In this document: one piece after another, positions 1-5,962 of the stretch
Position numbering within the stretch: the stretch's first letter is position 1
Layout of the letters: every line of letters starts with the position of its first letter
DNA from: Kiritimatiellia bacterium
Lineage (GTDB): Bacteria > Verrucomicrobiota > Kiritimatiellia > RFP12 > UBA1067
DNA length: 8,928 nt
Reading direction: 5' to 3'
Assembly (NCBI GenBank): GCA_017628165.1
Contig: JAGBZQ010000119.1
Coordinates: forward strand, 1-8,928
Notes under the pieces: generated by a model
The model's database searches: none
Told to the model about the DNA's origin: nothing
What the model saw: the letters and a program-made list of their open reading frames with translations, nothing else
Position numbers and translations under genes: made by a program

Positions 1-739
1 CCTGATATTCAGATACATCAATCGTCCCACCAAGCTGAAAATCAGGGAAAAGCTCAAACGGCTTGTTCTGAATGCAGGCAATCTCAGCCTCGAGAAGCTC
101 GATGAAATTATGCGGAAGTATCGCCGTAGAAAGACCTACTGCGATGCCGTCTGCACCAAGCATAAGAAGAAGCGGAATCTTGGAGGGCAGATACACCGGC
201 TCTTCCTTGCGACCGTCGTAATTTGGCACGAAAGCCGTAGTCTTTTTGTTGAAGAGATGGTTGCGGGCAAGCTCTGAAAGGCGGCACTCGATATAGCGCG
301 TAGCGGCGTGCGGCATTCCCGTAAGGAGAGATCCGTAGTTCCCCTGCCCGTCGATGAGATATCCTTTGCCCTCTCCCCAAAGCTTGTTGGCAAGAACACA
401 GAGCGCGTCCCCTATTGATGCATCGCCATGCGGATGATACTGCATCGCGTGACCAACAATGTTGGCCACCTTCGTGTAGCGCCCATCATCCTTCTCCCAG
501 AGAGAATGCATAATGCGGCGCTGCACAGGCTTAAGGCCATCCTCAATCGCCGGGATTGCGCGTGAGCAGATGACATACGCCGAATACTGCCTGAAGTTGA
601 AATCAAAAAGATCCCTCATAGGGCCCTCGCCGGTAAGCCCAGCGGCGGGAACCGATGGAACGCTGGCAGGCGCGGCGGAAAACAACTCAAAATTATCGAA
701 AAGGCTTGGCGGCTGATCGCTCTTCTTGTCCTTGGCCAT
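1..739 (-). CDS. parC: DNA topoisomerase IV subunit A (ParC/GyrA family), 5' part
   Basis: This is the breakage-reunion subunit of a type IIA topoisomerase, which passes one DNA duplex through a double-strand break to decatenate or relax chromosomes. The first 246 residues are visible and the gene continues past the left edge. Visible motifs are DGLKPVQRRI (68-77), HPHGDASIGDAL (102-113), GQGNYGSLLTG (131-141) and AATRYIE (145-151), where Tyr149 is the expected DNA-linking tyrosine beside Arg148. The pattern fits the ParC-like A subunits of Chlamydia, Verrucomicrobia and Bacteroidota better than classical GyrA, but a gyrase role cannot be excluded without the C-terminal domain. About 40 residues of Ser/Ala/Pro-rich tail precede the core (MRDLFDFNF at 41). 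The ATG at 739 is preferred because AAGGAT lies 9 nt upstream. It follows the S1 gene by 35 bp, so it is probably co-transcribed with it. Confidence 0.92.
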   Translation of the reverse strand, partial: MAKDKKSDQPPSLFDNFELFSAAPASVPSVPAAGLTGEGPMRDLFDFNFRQYSAYVICSRAIPAIEDGLKPVQRRIMHSLWEKDDGRYTKVANIVGHAMQYHPHGDASIGDALCVLANKLWGEGKGYLIDGQGNYGSLLTGMPHAATRYIECRLSELARNHLFNKKTTAFVPNYDGRKEEPVYLPSKIPLLLMLGADGIAVGLSTAILPHNFIELLEAEIACIQNKPFELFPDFQLGGTIDVSEYQ

Positions 740-748
740 TGAAACTCT

Positions 749-754
749 ATCCTT
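749..754 (-). promoter_or_regulatory. Shine-Dalgarno sequence of parC
   Basis: On the minus strand AAGGAT lies 9 nt before the ATG at 739. It supports the upstream start over the internal Met41 and shows that this organism uses Shine-Dalgarno initiation for genes inside operons. Confidence 0.6.
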
Positions 755-774
755 GCAGCATCACACTTTTTTGA

Positions 775-1572
775 TCACAGCCCGATCTTATCGAACATAC
801 CGGCGATGGAGCCTACGTTCGCATTCTTCCTCTCGGCTTCCTTCATCCACGCGGCAACTTCGCCTGCAGATTCCTCGGCGGCGATTTCCTCCGCAGACTT
901 CTTGAATACGCGCGGCATACACTCCCTGCGAGAAAGCGTAATCTTGCCCGCATCGCGATCAATCCGAAGCACCTTGACGGTAACACTATCGCCGCTCTTG
1001 AGAAGCTTAGCGGGATTATCCACCTTCTCCCAAGCAATCTCACGCAAAGGAAGAAGCCCCTCCGCGCCACCGAGATCCACGAATGCTCCGAAATCAAAAA
1101 CGCGCACAACCGTACCGGTCAAAGTCTCGCCCTCGATAAGACGCTCAAGAAGAGCCTCTTTCAAGGCCTCCGCCTGAAGCTCAAGAAGAGTACGACGCGA
1201 AAGAACGATATTAAGCCCGCGCTCATCCTTGGAATAATCTGCCACCAGGAAGTCAAAGCGCCGCCCGATGTAATCATCAGATCCCTTTGCAAAACGGTCT
1301 ATCTGGCTGAACGGGCAGAACGCACGCTCACCGGCCACAGTCACTTCATAGCCGCCCTTGATTTCCTTCTCCACAAGGCCGGAAATCACCTCTCCAGCCT
1401 CCCACGCAGCCTTAACAGTGGCGTTGTCATCGCTCATAACCTCTACAGGCTTCTTAACTGGACGGACGATAAGTTTGTCGTCGTTGAACGCCTTGCCGAA
1501 CTTGTACGTGCGGCGAATACCCTTGAGCTGGTCATCAACCATCGCTCCGAAATCAAATTTCTCGTTGCTCAT
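775..1572 (-). CDS. Two-domain S1 RNA-binding protein (S1-like)
   Basis: A 265-residue cytoplasmic RNA-binding protein. The first S1 (OB-fold) domain covers about 59-127 (EVISGLVEKEIKGGYEV ... NIVLSRR). The second covers about 147-216 (GETLTGTVVRVFDFGAFVDL ... KITLSRRE) and is the better match to the S1 consensus, with the FGAFVDLGGAEGLLPL core. A charged, probably helical Ala/Glu/Lys stretch follows (224-250), then a short tail (GSIAGMFDKIGL). Ribosomal protein S1 of E. coli has six such domains, so this is not a full-length rpsA. It may be a short S1 paralogue or a translation or RNA-decay accessory factor; the exact role is unknown. It starts 15 bp after the lysS stop with only a weak GGAAT Shine-Dalgarno, so it is probably translated from the lysS mRNA. 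Its neighbours suggest a link to translation. Confidence 0.85.
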   Translation of the reverse strand: MSNEKFDFGAMVDDQLKGIRRTYKFGKAFNDDKLIVRPVKKPVEVMSDDNATVKAAWEAGEVISGLVEKEIKGGYEVTVAGERAFCPFSQIDRFAKGSDDYIGRRFDFLVADYSKDERGLNIVLSRRTLLELQAEALKEALLERLIEGETLTGTVVRVFDFGAFVDLGGAEGLLPLREIAWEKVDNPAKLLKSGDSVTVKVLRIDRDAGKITLSRRECMPRVFKKSAEEIAAEESAGEVAAWMKEAERKNANVGSIAGMFDKIGL

Positions 1573-1587
1573 TTTTTAATTCCGATT

Positions 1588-3036
1588 TTAAGCCCTCTTC
1601 ATCTGCGGGAAAAGAACGACATCGCGGATAGAATCGCATCCGGTAAGGAACATCACCAAACGGTCTACACCAAAGCCAAGCCCTCCCGTCGGAGGCATTC
1701 CGCATTCAAGCGCGGAGATGAAATCCTCATCAATCTTTTCGGTATCTTCTCCGGCCTGATTCTCAAGCGCTGCACGCTGGGCGATAGGATCGTTCTGCTC
1801 GGTATATCCAGGGCAGAGCTCACGGCCTGCAACAACGAATTCAAAGACATCCACCAAAGACGGATCATCTTTGCAAGCTTTGGCAAGCGGCACAAACTCC
1901 TTGGGAATACGCGTAACGAACGTAGGCTGCATTATCTTCTTCTCTATAAGCTTGTCATAGATTTCGTGCGTGAGCATAAGCTCGCTCTCCACCCCGTCAA
2001 GCTCAAGATTCGTCTCCGTCTCACGCCCCTTGGCCTTCGCCTTTTCAAGCTGAACATCAAAAGGCAATGTAAACCAGTCCTCACCCATGAGCTCTTTTAC
2101 GAGATCACGATACGCGACGCGGCGATACGGAGGATTGAAATTTATGACGGTCTTCGACTCGCCGTATTCAATTTCGCGCTTGCCGATGACTGTATCGCAA
2201 AGATGAGGAAGCAGGCCCTCCATAATCGCCTCCATCGACGTGCGATCACCATAAGCCTCATAGATTTCACAAACGGTAAATTCAGGATTATGGGTACGAT
2301 CAATTCCTTCGTTGCGAAAATCCTTGCCGAGCTCGAACACCTTGTTCATACCGCCAACGAGCAATCTTTTAAGATAAAGCTCCGGAGCGATACGCATTAC
2401 GCAATCCTTGTCAAGCGCATTGAAATGCGAAACAAACGGCTTAGCAGCTGCGCCTCCCGCCTGATCCTGAAGAATCGGAGTCTCAACTTCAACAAAACCT
2501 CGATCCCAGAGATACTTGCGAATTTCCTGAATCAAACGAGAACGCGTAAAGAAGCGGCTGCGCGATTCGTCATTCGTCATCAAGTCCACATAACGGCGGC
2601 GATAGCACTCCTCCTGATCGGCAAGACCATGAAACTTCTCCGGCGGCTGCTCAAGAGCCTTGGCAAGCATCGTCCATTCTTTGACAACAAGCGACTTCTC
2701 ACCCTTTTGCGTGGTAAAAAGCTCGCCTTCCGCGCCGATGATGTCTCCAAGATTCAACTGCTTAAACGCGGCAAAGGCCGCCTCGGACAATTCATCACGC
2801 TTAAAAATCAACTGAAAGCGATCTGTACCATCGTTCATGGTGCAGAAATTCATCTTGCCCATACGACGAATCATAAGAAGGCGTCCGGCTACACGAGCCT
2901 TTTTACCCTCTTCAAACTCTTCACGGACCTTGACAAGATCGTCATGGTCATATTTGCAGCCATACGGCTCATAGCCCATTTCGGCAAGGGCCCTCATGCT
3001 TGCGAGCCTTTGCTCGCGATATTCATTCGTTTCCAT
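1588..3036 (-). CDS. lysS: Lysyl-tRNA synthetase, class II
   Basis: This enzyme attaches lysine to tRNA(Lys) using ATP in the cytoplasm. The 482-residue length is normal for bacterial LysRS (E. coli about 505), with a slightly short N-terminus. The N-terminal OB-fold anticodon-binding domain spans about 47-125 (ARVAGRLLMIRRMGKMNF). The class II catalytic core follows: motif 1 around 181-189 (FVEVETPIL), motif 2 around 240-254 (FRNEGIDRTHNPEFT) and motif 3 around 451-462 (GGLGFGVDRLVM), ending in SIRDVVLFPQMK. One oddity is the lysine-pocket segment, GRELCPGYTEQNDP (404-417), where many LysRS have GxEIxNxFSELNDP. It is the first gene of its run. No Shine-Dalgarno precedes the ATG; instead an extended -10 promoter lies 8 nt upstream, so the mRNA is probably leaderless. 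No T-box-like leader is present. Confidence 0.97.
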   Translation of the reverse strand: METNEYREQRLASMRALAEMGYEPYGCKYDHDDLVKVREEFEEGKKARVAGRLLMIRRMGKMNFCTMNDGTDRFQLIFKRDELSEAAFAAFKQLNLGDIIGAEGELFTTQKGEKSLVVKEWTMLAKALEQPPEKFHGLADQEECYRRRYVDLMTNDESRSRFFTRSRLIQEIRKYLWDRGFVEVETPILQDQAGGAAAKPFVSHFNALDKDCVMRIAPELYLKRLLVGGMNKVFELGKDFRNEGIDRTHNPEFTVCEIYEAYGDRTSMEAIMEGLLPHLCDTVIGKREIEYGESKTVINFNPPYRRVAYRDLVKELMGEDWFTLPFDVQLEKAKAKGRETETNLELDGVESELMLTHEIYDKLIEKKIMQPTFVTRIPKEFVPLAKACKDDPSLVDVFEFVVAGRELCPGYTEQNDPIAQRAALENQAGEDTEKIDEDFISALECGMPPTGGLGFGVDRLVMFLTGCDSIRDVVLFPQMKRA

Positions 3037-3044
3037 AACTTGAC

Positions 3045-3074
3045 ATTATACCATATTTTGCTTCTACGTTTCAT
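3045..3074 (-). promoter_or_regulatory. Extended -10 promoter of lysS (probably leaderless)
   Basis: On the minus strand TGGTATAAT (3053 to 3045) gives a perfect TATAAT hexamer with the extended TGn motif. A weak -35 candidate, ATGAAA, lies at 3069-3074 with an 18-nt spacer. Only 8 nt (GTCAAGTT) separate the hexamer from the lysS ATG at 3036. A start at the usual 6-8 nt after the -10 box would leave a leader of 0-2 nt. The same arrangement precedes the esterase gene at 5160. Confidence 0.75.
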
Positions 3075-3106
3075 TATTTCGCCTATACTTCGCCTCATCC
3101 CCCTAT

Positions 3107-3421
3107 CTACGGGAAAAGCCGCACAAGTATCATATAGAGCGCGGTCCCCGCAAAAATCGAAACCAAACCGTTTTTCCACAAAAGCTGAAGAAGAACCGTA
3201 AGTGCGCCAGCGGCGTACGGCATAAATGTACGCCATTCGAGAGTAGAATAGCTATACACCACCAAAAGCGCTATGACGATCGGAGAGAGCCACCTCTCCG
3301 CCACCTTAAGCCACTTGGTCTCTGCGCTCAAGCGCGACATTAAAACAAATGGAAGCGCTCTTAACGCTATAATCACGAAAGATGCCGCAAGAACAGCCAA
3401 GACACCATCAAGCATGCTCAT
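3107..3421 (-). CDS. azlD: AzlD family subunit of branched-chain amino acid exporter
   Basis: The small inner-membrane partner of AzlC; the pair (YgaZH in E. coli) exports branched-chain amino acids such as valine. It has 104 residues, the usual AzlD length, and four hydrophobic segments at about 5-28, 43-61, 66-82 and 88-103. The RALPFVL segment (21-27) is typical of the family. The ATG overlaps the azlC stop by 4 nt (ATGA), the classic sign of translational coupling. AAAGGG lies 9 nt upstream inside azlC and favours this ATG over the second one two codons later. A 70-bp gap to lysS follows the stop, and I see no convincing terminator in it. Confidence 0.88.
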   Translation of the reverse strand: MSMLDGVLAVLAASFVIIALRALPFVLMSRLSAETKWLKVAERWLSPIVIALLVVYSYSTLEWRTFMPYAAGALTVLLQLLWKNGLVSIFAGTALYMILVRLFP

Positions 3422-4002
3422 TGGACAGCGCCCTTTCTCCCGAAAAGCTGACGGACCTGATCCGTCAAAATCGTGATGAAAAGCGCCGCCATAACAAAAT
3501 CCACACCCTTATCAGGAATTTTAAGGACATCGCCGAGAAGAGCCCCCAGGGTGCAGCCCGTCACCCAGTAGGAGAGATTGAACATCGTAAGAAGAAGACA
3601 ATACCTTTCAAAATCGGTCTGGCGTGCAAAATGGCGGCTCGATTCAAGCGCATAGTTCTCGTCGGTAAGGCCGACTATCAGGAAGAACTTCCTGAAAAAG
3701 CCTATGCCGCGCCATCTGCCGATAAGCGAAATGCCGTAGAAAGCATAGCGAAAAGAAATCGCAAAAGTCGTCAACGCCACAAGTGCAGCCGACCAACCGT
3801 CCTTAAACCAATTTCCGATGGCAAATTGAAGCGTGCCGGAAAAAGAAGTTGCGGCGATAAAAGCGCTCCAAAACGCCGGATTTGACATCTCTGAGCAGGC
3901 CGCAAAAACGACGCCTGCGGCAAAGCCCATAACCCCATAACCCATGAGAATCGGAAGCGAATCCCGAAAAGCCATCAAGGCAACTGCGCTTTTTCTTGTC
4001 AT
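3418..4002 (-). CDS. azlC: AzlC family branched-chain amino acid exporter, large subunit (short form)
   Basis: The main permease subunit of the AzlCD amino acid exporter, in the inner membrane. It has 194 residues. Hydrophobic segments lie at about 16-36, 43-62, 70-92, 132-158 and 165-180. Family landmarks are the LPILMGYGVMGFAAGVVF start, SFRYAFYG (83-90) and GLTDENYAL (111-119). AzlC proteins are usually about 230-245 residues; this one stops after FVMAALFITILTDQ, so the last one or two membrane helices appear to be missing. The stop is fused to the azlD start (ATGA), so the short end looks natural rather than a recent break. The gene begins 6 bp after the esterase stop with no clear Shine-Dalgarno and is probably coupled to it. 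Confidence 0.87.
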   Translation of the reverse strand: MTRKSAVALMAFRDSLPILMGYGVMGFAAGVVFAACSEMSNPAFWSAFIAATSFSGTLQFAIGNWFKDGWSAALVALTTFAISFRYAFYGISLIGRWRGIGFFRKFFLIVGLTDENYALESSRHFARQTDFERYCLLLTMFNLSYWVTGCTLGALLGDVLKIPDKGVDFVMAALFITILTDQVRQLFGRKGAVQ

Positions 4003-4008
4003 CTTTTA

Positions 4009-5160
4009 TTACTTGCCCAATCCAAGAGCTTTGCTGACTGCGGCACCATACTCGCGAGCAAGATGCATCATACCCCAATCATTTGGATGAATTCCGTCCA
4101 CCGTCCCTTCAAAATCATCGGAAAACATTCTGTCCTTTGGAAGATACACGAGATTCTTCCAGCCCTCTGCCACAAGCTTGGTGTAAAGGGTTTTGACAAA
4201 ATCATCTCTCCCGTTCGGCTTTCCGCAAAAAACATCGCACATTCCGGCCATGACGATCGGAACATCCGGACGCTTGGCACGAAGATTTCTAATAAACGGC
4301 TCATAATTCTCATCCACATTCCGTCTTCTGCGGGAACGTTCACTTGAAACCCCCATATTCCAAAGGCAATCAAGCACATAGCAGCTCGCATCTATGCGGG
4401 CGAGGTGTTCGCTCATCTCAAACTCCATCACCCCCGAGCCGGAAAATCCCAAATTCACGATCGGCACATCGAGATTGCGCCCGATGATATTCACAAACCC
4501 GAGACCGGGACGTGATGCGCAACCGCCGTGCGTAATAGATGTGCCGTAAAAAACAACAGGCTTTTCAATACCGTTTTTGCGCGGCGGAAGAGCTGAAATG
4601 GTGGCATTTGTCGCAACACCGAGAGCAAAGGACCTTAACCCGTTGTAGAGCGGAAGATTGACAAGACATGGCGTCCCAGGCGTCCAATTGAGATTGAGAT
4701 ACCCCCCTTTGGCGGAGGAGATTCGCCCGGTTTTCACATATAGCCACTTTCCCTTCGCTGCATCAAAACGGTAAACGTCAATTCCACTCACACCAGTAGA
4801 TGGCATGTGATCCATCGAAAGTTTTCTATTGTAAGGCACCCACTTGAACCTCAGCTTTTCTGAATCGGTTGTAAACCTAAACACCATCCCTGCTGTATGA
4901 TGCTTCATTGTGCGCACGCCGGCATTCACGTTTGTGGTGACCCCAGCAGGAAGACGGTCGTAATAATGCTCAGTATCATCAAACGCACGCCCCTCTATCG
5001 GAAGAAACCTGCCATCGATCCACTTAACACCATTTGTGAGGACAGCGCCTTCGACAATCATGTTTTTGTCATACTTTGCAATTGAAGAATTTGCAAAAAC
5101 AGATTGAGCCAACACCGCCAGTACGGCAACGATAAAATTGTTTGCATTTTTCATTTTCAT
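4009..5160 (-). CDS. Exported SGNH/GDSL-family esterase with GxDLY-type N-terminal domain
   Basis: A 383-residue serine esterase, probably removing acyl (for example acetyl) groups from carbohydrates in the periplasm or outside the cell; the substrate is inferred and not visible. Residues 1-23 form a signal peptide: a positive start, a hydrophobic core IVAVLAVLA, and a likely cut after VFA. An N-terminal beta-rich domain (about 45-190) carries HHTAGMVFRF, HMPSTGVSGIDVYRF (a GxDLY-like motif) and LPLYNGLRSFALGV. The SGNH domain follows: nucleophile Ser208 in GTSITHGG, block II Gly238 in NLGFSGSG, block III Asn268 in DCLWNM, and Asp355/His358 in DGIHPNDWG. All catalytic positions are present. 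The first ATG is chosen because an extended -10 promoter ends 8 nt before it; there is no Shine-Dalgarno. It leads a run with azlC and azlD. Confidence 0.92.
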   Translation of the reverse strand: MKMKNANNFIVAVLAVLAQSVFANSSIAKYDKNMIVEGAVLTNGVKWIDGRFLPIEGRAFDDTEHYYDRLPAGVTTNVNAGVRTMKHHTAGMVFRFTTDSEKLRFKWVPYNRKLSMDHMPSTGVSGIDVYRFDAAKGKWLYVKTGRISSAKGGYLNLNWTPGTPCLVNLPLYNGLRSFALGVATNATISALPPRKNGIEKPVVFYGTSITHGGCASRPGLGFVNIIGRNLDVPIVNLGFSGSGVMEFEMSEHLARIDASCYVLDCLWNMGVSSERSRRRRNVDENYEPFIRNLRAKRPDVPIVMAGMCDVFCGKPNGRDDFVKTLYTKLVAEGWKNLVYLPKDRMFSDDFEGTVDGIHPNDWGMMHLAREYGAAVSKALGLGK

Positions 5161-5168
5161 GGTCGAAA

Positions 5169-5197
5169 ATTATACCACTTTAAAGCACAAAATAAAA
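5169..5197 (-). promoter_or_regulatory. Extended -10 promoter of the SGNH esterase gene (probably leaderless)
   Basis: On the minus strand TGGTATAAT (5177 to 5169) is a perfect extended -10 element. A poor -35 candidate, TTTTAT, lies at 5192-5197 with a 17-nt spacer; extended -10 promoters tolerate a weak -35. The hexamer ends 8 nt (TTTCGACC) before the ATG at 5160, the same distance as at lysS, which predicts transcription starting at or next to the start codon. Confidence 0.72.
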
Positions 5198-5221
5198 GCG
5201 CGGCGTGATGAATTGTGCGAA

Positions 5222-5240
5222 GCGCGAAACAGGATCGCGC
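5222..5240 (-). terminator. Small GC-rich hairpin after birA, possible weak terminator
   Basis: A perfect 6-bp inverted repeat, GCGCGA/TCGCGC, with a 7-nt loop lies just past the birA stop codon. It is not followed directly by a run of U. A T-rich stretch (CTTTTATTTT on the minus strand) lies about 30 nt further on and overlaps the promoter region of the esterase gene. Its position at the end of the guaA-murCB-birA run is suggestive, but intrinsic termination is uncertain. Confidence 0.3.
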
Positions 5241-5244
5241 GCGG

Positions 5245-5961
5245 TTAGCGGGTCGTTGTCCACACCACATGCGCTTCGCCAGCCCAGAGACGCACTCCCC
5301 CGACATCAAGAGAGCCGTCTGGCATGATTCCGCCTGAAACGCCCGAAGTGGGCTCATTATCCGAATCAGTCTGCACAACGGCGATTGTGCGCCCGCGAAG
5401 CCAATCGACTGAACTTATGCGTGGATAAAGCGCAATAAAGCCTTCCTTTCGCCAAACATCCAAGAGATAACCGAGTCTTCCCAAAATCGCATCGCGCACA
5501 TCCTCGATCGACACATCAACCCCAAGACGTTTGAAAGATATCGCGCGCATGTCAACATCAGAAGGAAAGGAGTCCTGCGCTACATTGACACCAATTCCCG
5601 CAATCACAACATCCCCGTGCCTTTCGCAGAGAATCCCCGCAATCTTCCGCGCAGACACATAAACATCATTTGGCCATTTAAGCATCACCTCAGCGGCATC
5701 GGAAAGAAGATCGGAAACCGCCTCCACTACAGCAAGCCCCACCACCAAAGGAATCGTGGCTGCCTCGGCTACGGCAATATCGGCAACATCAAGAACCGCC
5801 GACATCATCACATTCTCTCCGCGCGAAGAAACCCACTTGTGATCGAGCCTCCCGCGCCCAGATGTTTGAAACGATGCCGTAAAAACATCACCGGGCTTTC
5901 CTGCTCGCGCGTCGTTATTCGTGGAATCTGTCACTTCCTTATGATGAATACGCCATTTCAT
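5245..5961 (-). CDS. birA: Biotin--[acetyl-CoA-carboxylase] ligase, without DNA-binding domain
   Basis: This enzyme makes biotinyl-AMP and transfers biotin to the acceptor lysine of the acetyl-CoA carboxylase carrier protein in the cytoplasm. The 238 residues contain the BPL/LplA catalytic domain: DSTN (12-15), the biotin-binding GRGRLDHKW (35-43), KWPND (95-99), the conserved Lys106 in KIAGIL, and GIGVN (122-126). A small C-terminal SH3-like domain covers about 188-234. There is no N-terminal helix-turn-helix, so unlike E. coli BirA it is probably not a repressor. The start lies 1 nt after the murC-murB stop (TGA T ATG), with GGAG 7 nt upstream inside that gene, so the two are translationally coupled. 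Co-transcription with cell-wall and purine genes looks like housekeeping clustering. Confidence 0.93.
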   Translation of the reverse strand: MKWRIHHKEVTDSTNNDARAGKPGDVFTASFQTSGRGRLDHKWVSSRGENVMMSAVLDVADIAVAEAATIPLVVGLAVVEAVSDLLSDAAEVMLKWPNDVYVSARKIAGILCERHGDVVIAGIGVNVAQDSFPSDVDMRAISFKRLGVDVSIEDVRDAILGRLGYLLDVWRKEGFIALYPRISSVDWLRGRTIAVVQTDSDNEPTSGVSGGIMPDGSLDVGGVRLWAGEAHVVWTTTR

Positions 5962-5962
5962 A

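Noticed and set aside
3037..3106. tRNA gene or T-box in the gap before lysS
   Set aside because: The 70-bp gap has no cloverleaf-like pairing, and the promoter lies next to the ATG, so no leader is transcribed.
1966..3201. Long plus-strand open frame (411 codons) opposite lysS
   Set aside because: It lies antisense to nearly all of a clear lysyl-tRNA synthetase gene, gives a Lys/Arg/Leu-rich product with no recognisable domain, and is best explained by the codon use of lysS.
3382..3885. Plus-strand open frame opposite azlC/azlD
   Set aside because: Antisense to two membrane proteins whose ATGA overlap and hydrophobic segments are clear; the product is a basic, unrecognisable protein.
5161..5244. 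Riboswitch or structured leader in the gap between birA and the esterase gene
   Set aside because: Only 84 bp, with a 6-bp hairpin and a promoter abutting the start codon; there is no room for a leader RNA after the predicted transcription start.
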